A stretch of 14,106 nt of DNA from an uncultured Fusicatenibacter sp. (GCA_902493585.1 CABUPZ010000061.1:1-14106), one strand, 5' to 3'; positions 1 to 6,805 are shown, numbered from the stretch's first letter. The notes: generated from the letters alone by a model not told the origin. Made by a program: numbers and translations.

Positions 1-6
1 TGCCAT
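1..6 (-). CDS. Start of a further minus-strand gene (only first two codons in window)
   Basis: An ATG read on the minus strand at 6-4 is preceded by a GGGAGGG Shine-Dalgarno-like sequence (complement of 10-16), three bases away. This resembles the translation start of a gene that continues beyond the left edge. An in-frame ATG at 60-58 has no ribosome binding site, so the start at 6 is preferred. Nothing can be said about the product. It lies about 60 bp downstream of the CDP-alcohol phosphatidyltransferase stop and may belong to the same transcript. Confidence 0.3.
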
Positions 7-66
7 TTGCCCTCCCGGTCTGCGGCGCGGCGCCCTGCGGGCGGCCGTTCTCCTGATCATGAGGTG

Positions 67-633
67 TTATGGTTCTTTCCACATTTTCCGGAATACGGGA
101 ATATAGCAGCAGAGGGTGTAAAACATTACTACCGCGCACAGGATGACCAGGGTCCGGACTGCTGCAAGGGGAAGGTCCGGCAGAAGGAGCAGAAGGAATA
201 CTACTACATAGGAAACCGCTGTGCAGACTTTTCCGAACCATTTGGCTCCGTCCAGTTTTCTTCCGTTTCTGCGGAGCAGCAGCATGCCCATCACTGCCAT
301 AAAGCCTTCCTTGATCAGAAACAGTCCGGCAAGGAGCCAGATTTCCCGGTAACGGGTGGCAAGACAGACTATGATCACTCCAAGGGTAAGTTTGTCCGCG
401 ACAGGATCAAGGAATTTTCCAAGTTCCGTCACCTGATTGAATTTTCTTGCAATTTTTCCGTCAAACAGATCGGTCAGGCCCGACAAGCCGATGACCAGCG
501 CAGCCGTGAAACACTCCTGTGGCGTTTCCGCCCGCAGATACAGCCATGCAAATACCGGGATCAAAAGAATCCGGAAATATCCCAGCAGATTTGGGATGGT
601 ATACCAGTCAGATGCTTTCCATTTTCCTTTCAT
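67..633 (-). CDS. CDP-alcohol phosphatidyltransferase (PgsA-like)
   Basis: A 188-aa integral membrane enzyme of the CDP-alcohol phosphatidyltransferase family. It transfers a phosphatidyl group from CDP-diacylglycerol to an alcohol, most likely glycerol-3-phosphate (phosphatidylglycerophosphate synthase). The full family signature is visible: D55, D58, G59, A62, R63, G72, D76 and D80, the metal- and CDP-binding residues. The N-terminal IPNLLGYFRILLIPVF segment is typical of PgsA, and hydrophobic helices follow to the C-terminus (one contains FLLLLLPDLPL). Length fits the family. The start is fixed by an AGGAGG site five bases upstream. It is the last complete gene of an apparent operon behind a nitroreductase and a BceRS-like two-component system, 52 bp after the kinase stop. 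That gap holds a 28-bp palindrome. A CDP-alcohol-type cardiolipin synthase is the main alternative, and many genomes carry two such paralogues. The membrane-stress link suggested by the neighbours is inference. Confidence 0.88.
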   Translation of the reverse strand: MKGKWKASDWYTIPNLLGYFRILLIPVFAWLYLRAETPQECFTAALVIGLSGLTDLFDGKIARKFNQVTELGKFLDPVADKLTLGVIIVCLATRYREIWLLAGLFLIKEGFMAVMGMLLLRRNGRKLDGAKWFGKVCTAVSYVVVFLLLLLPDLPLAAVRTLVILCAVVMFYTLCCYIPVFRKMWKEP

Positions 634-645
634 TGGTTCCTCCTC

Positions 646-673
646 TTAACCGTTCAGCTGGCTGAACAGTTAC
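646..673. repeat. 28-bp palindrome, copy 1
   Basis: An almost perfect inverted repeat. The arms have the form GTAACnGTTCAGC facing its reverse complement across a two-base centre (tg at 659-660). The inner arms GTTCAGC (652-658) and GCTGAAC (661-667) match perfectly, and the outer arms TTAAC/GTTAC differ only at the end. It sits between the histidine kinase stop and the ribosome binding site of the phosphatidyltransferase. Related degenerate copies occur at 3050-3077 and 7115-7142. No T-run follows, so it is not a normal intrinsic terminator. Confidence 0.7.
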
Positions 674-685
674 TCTTTCTTATAT

Positions 686-1678
686 TCAGTCACTGTCCAG
701 ATGGACCGTTTCCAGATTAATATAGACTCTCGTTCCCTGCCCAAGTTCTGATTCGATCCGGATCGTATGGGACAGCCGGTTCAGTGCGCGCCGGCACAGG
801 TACAGGCCGATCCCGGTGGAACCTTTGTCATATCTTCCATTGCATCCGGTATAGCCTTTCTCAAAGACTCTCGGGAGATCTTCGGCTGCAATGCCGATCC
901 CGGTGTCCGCGATCACCAGTGTCTTTTCCGCCTGTTCATCCATATAAATTGCCACGCTTCCCCGTTTCGTATACTTGATTGCATTGGACAGGATCTGCTC
1001 CAGAACAAATTCCAGCCATTTTTCGTCCGTCAGCACCTGACAGTTCACCGGCTCATAAACCAGTGTGAGCTTTTTTCGGATAAACAGCGGCGCATATTTT
1101 TTGACCGCCTGGCGGATAATATCGTCAAGGCTCTGCCGCTTCAGCACCAGATCGTTGGATTCACTTCCAAGACGTAGATACTGGAGGACCATCAGCACAT
1201 ACTGTTCGATCTTGAAAAGTTCTGACAAAAGTTCCTTATTTTTGTCGCTCTCCTCCTGCTGGAGCAGCAGGCGCATTGCGGCGATGGGCGTCTTGATCTG
1301 ATGCGCCCACATGGTATAATACTCGATCATTTCCCGGTAGGAGGACTGGTCTTTTTCCTCCAGCTCACTCATCTTTTTTTTCAGTTCCGCCACAATTTCC
1401 TGGTATTCTTTTTCAATAACATTCTCTGCCTTTGGCAGTTCCTCCGTATAGAGAATGTCCTCCTTCGCTTTGGCAAGTTCCTTCCATCTTCTGCGGAAAC
1501 GGAAAAATCCAACCAACAGTGCCAGGAGTCCGAAAACCACAGTTACCTGGGCGGTATACAAAGCCGGCTGTACCGGAACGCCGTACAGATAGCAGACCAG
1601 CGCAAACATTCCCAGGAAACATACCGTCCAGATAAAGATCAGGATATTTTTTTTCAGATAATTGACAAATAGTTTCAT
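686..1678 (-). CDS. Intramembrane-sensing histidine kinase, BceS-like
   Basis: A sensor kinase of about 330 aa. Two N-terminal membrane helices (about residues 11-35 and 43-63) are separated by only a few residues, so there is no extracellular sensor domain. This is the layout of intramembrane-sensing kinases such as BceS. A coiled linker leads to the H-box MWAHQIKTPIAAM, with the phospho-accepting His near 126. The N-box EQILSNAIKYTKRG, ADTGIGI and STGIGLYL motifs complete the ATPase domain. A GTG at 1684 overlaps the regulator stop (GTGA), but GGAG lies five bases before the ATG at 1678, so I place the start there. It follows the response regulator directly, which implies translational coupling. 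BceS kinases usually sit beside a BceAB-type ABC transporter that acts as the true sensor of peptide antibiotics, but none is present in this window. Confidence 0.9.
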   Translation of the reverse strand: MKLFVNYLKKNILIFIWTVCFLGMFALVCYLYGVPVQPALYTAQVTVVFGLLALLVGFFRFRRRWKELAKAKEDILYTEELPKAENVIEKEYQEIVAELKKKMSELEEKDQSSYREMIEYYTMWAHQIKTPIAAMRLLLQQEESDKNKELLSELFKIEQYVLMVLQYLRLGSESNDLVLKRQSLDDIIRQAVKKYAPLFIRKKLTLVYEPVNCQVLTDEKWLEFVLEQILSNAIKYTKRGSVAIYMDEQAEKTLVIADTGIGIAAEDLPRVFEKGYTGCNGRYDKGSTGIGLYLCRRALNRLSHTIRIESELGQGTRVYINLETVHLDSD

Positions 1679-1680
1679 CT

Positions 1681-2352
1681 TCACTCCACAAGATACCCTA
1701 CGCCTTTTTTCGTGCGTATGAAATTCTCCAGCCCGGCTTCCTCCAGCTTTCTGCGAAGACGTGTCACATTGACCGTCAACGTATTGTCGTCAATAAAGCT
1801 GTCGGACTCCCAGAGCCGCATCATCAACGTATCCCTGCTCACAGCCTTTCCTTTATTTTCCATCAGGACCTGAAGGATCCTCCACTCATTTTTCGTCAGC
1901 TCCACGCGCTTCCCCTGATAATTCAGGACTCCGCTGCTGGTGTCCAGGATCGCTCCCCTGTGCTCCAGAATGTTGGTCTCCTTGCCGAAATCATAGGTTC
2001 GCCTCAGCAGCGCCTGCACCTTTGCCGTCAGGATATTCAGGTCGAAGGGCTTGGCGATAAAATCGTCCGCTCCCATATTGACCGCCAGGATAATATTCAT
2101 CTTGTCCGACGCCGACGAAAGGAAGATCACCGGTACCTTCGATACCTGGCGGATCGCCTGGCACCAGTGATACCCGTTATAAAAAGGCAGAGAAATGTCC
2201 AGCAGCACCAGCTGGGGCGCAAAAGACGCAAACTCTGCCATCACATTCTGAAAATCTTCCACGCAATGTACTTCCATTCCCCAGGAAGAGAGCGTCTCGC
2301 CGACCGTCTTCGCGATCAGCGGGTCATCTTCCACGATCATAATCCGATACAT
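1681..2352 (-). CDS. OmpR-family response regulator, BceR-like
   Basis: A 223-aa DNA-binding response regulator. The receiver domain (about 1-115) shows the acidic pocket VEDD (8-10), the phospho-acceptor D52 in LLDISLPFYNG, and K101 in AKPFD. The C-terminal winged helix (about 125-223) carries LTKNEWRIL, the IDDNTLTVNVTRLRRKL recognition region, and the terminal KKGVGYLVE typical of OmpR/PhoB members and especially close to BceR-like regulators. An AAAGGA ribosome binding site precedes ATG 2352 and overlaps the end of the nitroreductase gene, 11 bp upstream. The cognate kinase follows immediately. It is expected to activate a transporter or cell-envelope genes when phosphorylated; the target is not visible here. 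Confidence 0.92.
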   Translation of the reverse strand: MYRIMIVEDDPLIAKTVGETLSSWGMEVHCVEDFQNVMAEFASFAPQLVLLDISLPFYNGYHWCQAIRQVSKVPVIFLSSASDKMNIILAVNMGADDFIAKPFDLNILTAKVQALLRRTYDFGKETNILEHRGAILDTSSGVLNYQGKRVELTKNEWRILQVLMENKGKAVSRDTLMMRLWESDSFIDDNTLTVNVTRLRRKLEEAGLENFIRTKKGVGYLVE

Positions 2353-2363
2353 ATGCCAATCCT

Positions 2364-2885
2364 TTACGCGTAAATAATATAGTCTTTTTTTCTTTCCTTT
2401 GGCTGCGGATATTCGCAGTCACGATAACCGAGAATGCAGTTTCCGATACCGATATAATTCTCTGACAGTCCCCATTCTTTCACCAATTCTTTGCCTTCGG
2501 CGCTTTCAAACACTTCCCTTGCCCGGTGAACCCAGCAGGAATCCACACCGACCGCATGCGCTGCCAAAAGCAGCGATCCCATCACAAGCGAACCATCCTC
2601 CACACAGGTGCCGCGGGAGGAATCCGCCAGGACAACCACAACCGTCGGCGCGCCATAGAACGGATCATTTTCTGAGCCCATCACTTGTGCGTTCAGCCGG
2701 GACAGCTTCTGGATCAGTTCCGGCTTCTGAACAACGACCATAACCGGAGACTGCATTCCCATTCCGGTAGGCGCGTACGTCGCCGCCTCCAGGATTGCAT
2801 GCAGCTGCTCATCGCTGATCTGTTCTTTTTTGTACTTCCGGATGCTTCTTCTTTCTTTCATCGCCTTCAATACTGTATTTTCCAT
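2364..2885 (-). CDS. Nitroreductase family protein
   Basis: A 173-aa FMN-dependent nitroreductase-fold protein. The N-terminal MKERRSIRKYKKEQISDEQL is the family signature containing the FMN-phosphate-binding arginines. It is followed by AATYAPTGMGMQSP and a central segment (GSLLLAAHAVGVDSCWVHRAREVF), and near the C-terminus a GNCILGYRD strand. Such enzymes use NAD(P)H to reduce nitro compounds, quinones or other acceptors; the natural substrate cannot be read from sequence. The start has AGGAGG eight bases upstream. It is the first gene of the apparent operon with the BceRS-like pair and the phosphatidyltransferase. The association is by spacing only, and no clear promoter could be fixed in the AT-rich region upstream. 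Confidence 0.9.
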   Translation of the reverse strand: MENTVLKAMKERRSIRKYKKEQISDEQLHAILEAATYAPTGMGMQSPVMVVVQKPELIQKLSRLNAQVMGSENDPFYGAPTVVVVLADSSRGTCVEDGSLVMGSLLLAAHAVGVDSCWVHRAREVFESAEGKELVKEWGLSENYIGIGNCILGYRDCEYPQPKERKKDYIIYA

Positions 2886-3110
2886 GACAAAATCCTCCTT
2901 TTTTCTGTAAATATATCTGAATCTTCCCTTTCAAGAAATCCACTGGCTGGATTTTTCAAATATATTTCACTGTTTTTTCATACAATCTCATAATAGCACA
3001 GATGCGGACAGATTTCACTAAGCTTTTTGAAATCTGACACGACGTAAGGAAAACTGTTTTGCCTGCTGAACTGTTACATGCAGGGAACCATTCTTCTGTC
3101 TTAACCACCG
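2886..3110. other. Intergenic region with inverted repeats
   Basis: AT-rich leader of the nitroreductase operon. It contains a 9-bp perfect inverted repeat, CAGATTTCA (3009-3017) and TGAAATCTG (3028-3036), without a T-run on either strand, and palindrome copy 2 at 3050-3077. Several TATATT/TATTAT boxes exist, but none pairs with a good -35 element, so no promoter is assigned. No gene is supported here. Confidence 0.5.
3050..3077. repeat. 28-bp palindrome, copy 2 (degenerate)
   Basis: The right arm GCTGAAC-t-GTTAC (3065-3077) matches copy 1 closely. The left arm is decayed (AAAAC-t-GTTTTGC, 3050-3062). Spacing and the two-base centre are kept. It lies just beyond the terminator of the 159-aa gene and upstream of the nitroreductase operon. 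Confidence 0.5.
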
Positions 3111-3170
3111 AAAAAAAAGAGTACAGGGGAAGGCCGCTGGTCGTGCAATAACCAGCAGTCTTCCCCTGTA
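3111..3170 (-). terminator. Rho-independent terminator of the 159-aa gene
   Basis: A perfect 11-bp outer stem TACAGGGGAAG (3122-3132) / CTTCCCCTGTA (3160-3170) with an inner GCTGGT/ACCAGC stem. On the minus strand it is followed by CTC and then eight T (complement of 3111-3118). It lies 35 bp past the stop of the 3205-3684 gene, and the orientation fits that gene only. Confidence 0.93.
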
Positions 3171-3204
3171 GCGTTTGATCGGATTACTTTCGACTTTCAT
3201 TTTT

Positions 3205-3684
3205 TCATGGACACATTACGATGATCCTCTGTGGCGTTGTCATCGGCGGAATACTTCTTGTCACCGCCGTATAATAGACCAACAGCATTTCATTCCCCGG
3301 GCTGCAGCTGAACCGCTGACCATTTGCCGTTGTGATCTTCACCTGCCGGTCCACATTCAGCTGGAGGGAGCCGTCACCTGCCAGCAGATTTTCATCAAAA
3401 TATCCCAGTTTTACACTCTGATTTCTCCAGAGCATTGTGATGAGCTCCGCCTGGTACCTCGGCGGATAAATTGCCGGCGTCGGAAGGCTGGTGTCATAGA
3501 ACGCCGCGATCCTCATACCCATTCGCAGCATGGTATTGTTGATCACCATCGTTCGTCCGGACACCACAAACTGCGTTTCCTGTCCATCCCCACGGATCGT
3601 GAGCAGTTTCGAACAGCAGTCGTTGGACTGATCCTGGATTGCTGTAATGATCCCCGTCACCATCTGATATGTTTCATATACCAT
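3205..3684 (-). CDS. Conserved-looking hypothetical protein, unknown function
   Basis: A 159-aa soluble protein with no signal peptide, membrane segment or recognised catalytic motif. It appears to be beta-rich. A strand pattern GIITAIQ, LLTIRGD, TQFVVSG, TMVINNT, LRMGMRIAAFYD leads into a TPAIYPPRYQAELI segment. This pattern recalls small OB-like domains in Firmicutes proteins that end in a PPQY/PPRY strand, but I cannot name a family. A second half has QVKITTANGQRF and a closing VTRSIPPMTTPQRIIVM strand. The start has GGAGGA nine bases upstream, and a strong terminator follows the stop, so it is a real, probably monocistronic gene. A possible promoter (TTGTAT, 18 bp, TATACA, minus strand) lies about 80 bp upstream. 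It is transcribed divergently from the MATE pseudogene. Confidence 0.8.
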   Translation of the reverse strand: MVYETYQMVTGIITAIQDQSNDCCSKLLTIRGDGQETQFVVSGRTMVINNTMLRMGMRIAAFYDTSLPTPAIYPPRYQAELITMLWRNQSVKLGYFDENLLAGDGSLQLNVDRQVKITTANGQRFSCSPGNEMLLVYYTAVTRSIPPMTTPQRIIVMCP

Positions 3685-3838
3685 TTTCTGTTATCCTCCG
3701 GCATTCCTTTTTGTTCAGCATATGCAAAACACCGCGTCCCTTATGACAGTTCCAACCCTCCTTTTTCACCCTTTTGTATAATCTTTTCCGTTTTGCTGAT
3801 ACAAAATCACGGAAGATCGCATTCAGGAAGTCGATTTC

Positions 3839-5094
3839 ATGAACCGTTCATACGCGCAAAAATTTTTCATAGGACAGAAAATGGGGGAACAGGGCAACGC
3901 CGCAACGAATGTTGCATTCCCGCTGGTCATGATCATTACCACGCTGGCCATGACATTCGGCACAGGCAGCTCGGCTTCTTTCAGCCTGTATCTCGGCGAG
4001 AAAAAGGATGAGAAAGCAAAATCTATCGTCGGAAACGGCATGACTCTTTTGATCCTAAGCGGTCTTCTGGTTGCCGTTCTCTCACTGCTGTTTCTGTGTC
4101 CCATCCTGACAACCTTTGGCGGCAGAGATCAAACCCTGGAATATGCAATGGAGTATTCGCGTGTTCTCGCCTTTGGCTTTCCGTGTGCCATCCTGGGTAC
4201 CGGCGCGACCATGCTGATCCGTGCGGACGGAAGTCCCCGGTACGCTATGTTCGCCACACTGTCGGGCGCTGTGTTGAACTGTATCCTCGATCCGATTCTG
4301 ATCTTCGGTTTCGACATGGGTATGTTCGGCGCGGCTCTTGCCACCGTAATCGGACAGGCTGTCTCAGCGCTTTTCATCCTCATTTATTTTCCAAGATTCA
4401 AGTCCTTTCATCTAAAAGGGAAGGATTTTCTTCCGAAATAGAAAAGCGTCTCCCAGATTTTCCGGCTTGGTGTCGCAGCAGGCGCAAATCAGCTGGCGAT
4501 CACCTTCGTACAGATTGTCATGAACAACACCCTGGGATATTACGGTGAACGTTCACCATATGGAAGGGATATCCCCCTTGCCTGTGTGGGGATCATCTCG
4601 AAGGTCAGTGCCATATTCAACGCAGTTATTTTTGGCATTTCCCAAAACACCCAGCCAATCCTGGGCTACAATTATGGCGCAAAGAATTACGACCGTGTAA
4701 AGGATACCTTCAAAAAGGCGGTCACAATTGTGACTTGTATCTCCTGCGTGGCTTTTCTCTGTTTCCAGATTTTCCCGCGGCAGATTATTGGTATGTTCCG
4801 AAGCGGAGATGCACTTTACTATGACTTTGGTCTGCGGTATTTTCATATTTTCCTGTTTTGCACCTTTATCGTAGGTGCACAGATTCTATGTGCGCAGTTT
4901 TTCCCGTCCATCGGCAAGGGCGGTATGGGTACCGTGGTATCTCTCAGCAGGCAGGTATTTTTACTGCTCCCACTGGTGATCCTATTTCCTCTTATCTGGG
5001 GAATCGACGGCGTTCTGTGGGCGGCCCTATTGCGGACGGACTTTCGGGTATCCTGGCGTTGTTTCTGGTATGGCGGGAAATGAAAAAGTGGTGA
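3839..5094 (+). pseudogene. MATE-family efflux transporter, degraded
   Basis: A multidrug/toxin extrusion (MATE) transporter with three lesions. First, the protein begins near AQKFFIGQKMGEQGNAATNVAFPL, which in intact members follows an N-terminal segment of several tens of residues with helix 1. The frame upstream closes at a TGA (3797) without a start or that helix. Second, an in-frame TAG at 4439-4441 interrupts the cytoplasmic loop, and homology continues in the same frame (KSVSQIFRLGVAAGANQLAITF). Third, a one-base loss in the G/C run near 5023-5027 shifts the frame. The natural end (GPIADGLSGILALFLVWREMKKW) reads in the next frame and stops at 5094. Family features are otherwise well kept, such as LIRADGSPRYAMFATLSGAVLN, DPILIFG and SQNTQPILGYNYGAKNYDRV. 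A restart at ATG 4520 could make a C-terminal half, but function is unlikely. A strong terminator follows. Confidence 0.9.
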
Positions 5095-5119
5095 CTTTGT
5101 TCCCATTGGTACAGAGAAC

Positions 5120-5161
5120 GCCCCTGACACGGTTTTGTGGTGTCAGGGGCATTCTTTTTTT
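5120..5161 (+). terminator. Rho-independent terminator after MATE pseudogene
   Basis: A perfect 11-bp stem GCCCCTGACAC (5120-5130) / GTGTCAGGGGC (5140-5150) with a 9-nt loop, followed by ATTC and a run of T to 5161. It lies 26 bp past the natural MATE stop, on the same strand. Confidence 0.95.
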
Positions 5162-5231
5162 AAGCTCTTATTGTTTTTTTATACTTTCTGCCAAAAAGCG
5201 TATTTGGAAATTCCTACCAGCAGTTTTTTGA

Positions 5232-5372
5232 TTAAAAATTGCGGCGGTTTCTTTCCATCTCTCTGCGTGCTGTCACCTTTACCGGTTTCAGAATTCCCAG
5301 GTGGACCAGGAGTCTGGTACGCAGTTCTCTGATTATTTCTATATCCTGATCAATCATCTCTTTTATTCTCAT
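5232..5372 (-). CDS. Possible 46-aa small basic protein
   Basis: A short minus-strand reading frame beginning MRIKEMIDQDIEIIRELRTR and ending in a basic tail (TARREMERNRRNF). The first 20 residues look like an amphipathic charged helix. An AAAGGA ribosome binding site lies about nine bases before the ATG at 5372. About 105 bp upstream, a TATAAT box (complement of 5477-5482) is followed by an AACCTG/CAGGTT dyad (5453-5458 and 5470-5475), though the -35 region is poor. I do not recognise the family; it lacks the SQELD motif of Spo0E-like phosphatases. The region between two decayed genes could also be chance coding, so this is tentative. Confidence 0.35.
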   Translation of the reverse strand: MRIKEMIDQDIEIIRELRTRLLVHLGILKPVKVTARREMERNRRNF

Positions 5373-5694
5373 ATGCTTTGTTCCTTTCGTCCTCTATCAC
5401 TGTGTTCCGCTTCCGTAACAGGGGTTTGTTCTGTGATCCTCTGTCAGGAAAGAACCTGTTGTTTGGGTACAGGTTTATTATATAACAGGGGAGGGGGAAA
5501 TGGCTAATAGTCTTTTTCTTAATCTTCTAAAAAATCAGTAAACTTCTGCGAAACAACTTATAAAAGTGGGGGACATCCCCCGCCCGGCGTGTTCGGCATC
5601 TGACAGTGGGAGCGGCGGGGTGAGGGCGGTTAGTTTTTGACAGATGTACAAATATTGCTATTTTCTAAATGAAATAAAAATTTTAAATATGCTC
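5373..5694. other. Non-coding stretch with dyads
   Basis: No supported protein gene. It contains the AACCTG (5453-5458) / CAGGTT (5470-5475) inverted repeat beside a minus-strand TATAAT (5477-5482), and a small GGGGG-ACAT-CCCCC hairpin (5568-5581). There is also a 13-codon plus-strand frame (ATG 5500, stop 5539-5541) behind a very purine-rich GGGGAGGGGG site. Together these could be a leader or regulatory region, but nothing here is diagnostic. Confidence 0.35.
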
Positions 5695-5725
5695 TTGACA
5701 TTGACGCAGCGTAAAGGGGTATTCT
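5695..5725 (+). promoter_or_regulatory. MerR-type promoter/operator with 19-bp spacer
   Basis: A -35 TTGACA (5695-5700) and a -10 TATTCT (5720-5725) are separated by 19 bp, the over-long spacing typical of promoters that MerR-family activators untwist. The spacer region holds an imperfect dyad CATTGACGC (5699-5707), A, GCGTAAAGG (5709-5717), whose core ACGC-A-GCGT is perfect. It lies directly upstream of the MerR-like pseudogene, so it was presumably its autoregulated promoter. Confidence 0.8.
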
Positions 5726-5749
5726 TGATGATGCAGGAGGTGATTGGTT

Positions 5750-6252
5750 TTGGATTACACGATCGGGCAGCTTGCGGAGCTGGCGGGAGCCAGTACGCGG
5801 ACTTTGCGTTATTATGACAGGATTGGTTTGCTGAAGCTTTCAAACATCAGACGATTCAAAGAAACGAAGAGCTCTATGGAACGGAACTTCGGGAGAAATA
5901 TGGGAATGCCGCGATTGATGCTTCCAACCGGAAGCTCCTGCATATGACTGAGGAGGAATATTCGCATTTCCAGACTCTCGGAAATCAAATCCTGGAGGAT
6001 CTGGACAATGCTGTCTCTGCCGGGCTGTCTCCTTCCGGGGAGGAGGGCCGCCGGATTTTCCAGCAACACAGGGAATGGCTGTGTATGACCTGGAACTTCT
6101 ATCATCCGGAAGCCCATAAATCTCTGGCGGAAACTTACACGGCGGACAGTCGTTTTCAGGGGTACTATGACCGTAAAACACCTGGCTGCGCCGAGTTTCT
6201 GAAACAGGCCATTCTGTTCTGGGCAGATGCTTCTGCAGCTGAGTCAGAGTAA
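5750..6252 (+). pseudogene. TipAL-like MerR-family regulator, internal deletion
   Basis: The N-terminal part (TTG start at 5750, with AGGAGG nine bases upstream) encodes the first half of a MerR winged helix: DYTIGQLAELAGASTRTLRYYDRIGLLK. At about 5833 the frame changes. The remaining homology, beginning EAFKHQTIQRNEELYGTELR and running to the TAA at 6250-6252, matches the ligand-binding TipAS-type domain that follows the coiled coil in TipAL-like activators (KYGNAAIDASNRKLLHMTEEEY, TWNFYHPEAHKSLAETY, FLKQAILFWAD). Roughly 80-90 residues (second wing, coiled coil, linker) are missing and the halves are out of frame. This fits a deletion of about 250 bp at the shared CTGAAG/GAAGCT sequence. 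An alternative TTG at 5744 is too close to the ribosome binding site. Intact members sense drugs and activate efflux or resistance genes; the nearby MATE gene is also dead. Confidence 0.87.
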
Positions 6253-6253
6253 C

Positions 6254-6805
6254 TTACGGTTGAGAAAAAAATTCTGCCAGCCGGGAAATCTCTCCGTCCA
6301 TCTCCGGATTCTGCGCCGCCGGCACCCGATCCGTGCCGTGGCAGCAGACCGGAGGGTCGATCCTGGTACAGTGCATATCCTTCAGCAGCCAGGAACCTGT
6401 AGCCACCGCCCGGTCCATGCTCCCATTTCCGCCGCCGACCAGAAGGATTCCGCCCTTTTTCTCTTTCGGAATCAGCTCTGTCTTCCGGTAATGCCTGGCA
6501 CACCAGAAAGACTGCACTCTGCTGAAAATATCCAGCAGCTTACCCGGCAGTTCGAAAAAGTAAACCGGAGACGCGATCAAAAGATTTTCACACTCCTGGA
6601 TCACCTGTTCCAGTTCCTGCCACCCATCTTTCCGGCAGCATCCATCATGTTCCCAACAATACCGGCAGTCCACACAGCCTTTGATATCACTCTGATAACA
6701 GACAAACTCCACAACCTCTCCCGGAATCTTTTCTTTCAACTTTCTGATCAGCTGAACCGTATCCCCATTTTTCCTGGGAGACCCATTGATAATCAATGTC
6801 TTCAT
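6254..6805 (-). CDS. Flavodoxin-fold NAD(P)H-dependent oxidoreductase, iron-sulfur flavoprotein-like
   Basis: A 183-aa protein of the NADPH-dependent FMN reductase/flavodoxin superfamily. The N-terminal MKTLIINGSPRKNGDT is the FMN-phosphate loop. ASPVYFFELPGKLLDIFSRV (79-97) is the second FMN-binding segment, and GGILLVGGGNGSM follows. A compact cysteine cluster, C44, C47, C50, C56 and C57 (CX2CX2CX5CC), resembles the 4Fe-4S motif of archaeal and clostridial iron-sulfur flavoproteins, so an Fe-S cluster is likely. It probably moves electrons between NAD(P)H or ferredoxin and unknown acceptors. The start has AGGAGG about eight bases upstream. It is the last gene of the minus-strand run and ends one base from the stop of the convergent MerR pseudogene, with no terminator between them. 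Confidence 0.85.
   Translation of the reverse strand: MKTLIINGSPRKNGDTVQLIRKLKEKIPGEVVEFVCYQSDIKGCVDCRYCWEHDGCCRKDGWQELEQVIQECENLLIASPVYFFELPGKLLDIFSRVQSFWCARHYRKTELIPKEKKGGILLVGGGNGSMDRAVATGSWLLKDMHCTRIDPPVCCHGTDRVPAAQNPEMDGEISRLAEFFSQP

Noticed and set aside
3009..3036. 9-bp inverted repeat as a terminator or riboswitch stem
   Set aside because: No T-run on either strand and no recognisable conserved aptamer sequence around it.
3018..3200. A 60-codon minus-strand frame
   Set aside because: It reads through the terminator hairpin and palindrome copy 2; no ribosome binding site and no coding character.
3175..4011. A 278-codon plus-strand frame across the 159-aa gene into the MATE pseudogene
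   Set aside because: It is antisense to a supported gene and out of frame with the MATE coding sequence.
5162..5507. Two plus-strand frames of 65-68 codons after the MATE terminator
   Set aside because: No ribosome binding site, cysteine- and serine-rich low-quality translation, and they overlap the better-supported small minus-strand frame.
5500..5541. A 13-codon plus-strand peptide behind a GGGGAGGGGG site, possibly a leader peptide
   Set aside because: The promoter match is weak, no attenuator follows and no gene lies close downstream; too short to support.
5568..5581. GGGGG-ACAT-CCCCC hairpin as a terminator
   Set aside because: The stem is only five base pairs and the T-run on the minus side is broken; no gene ends there.
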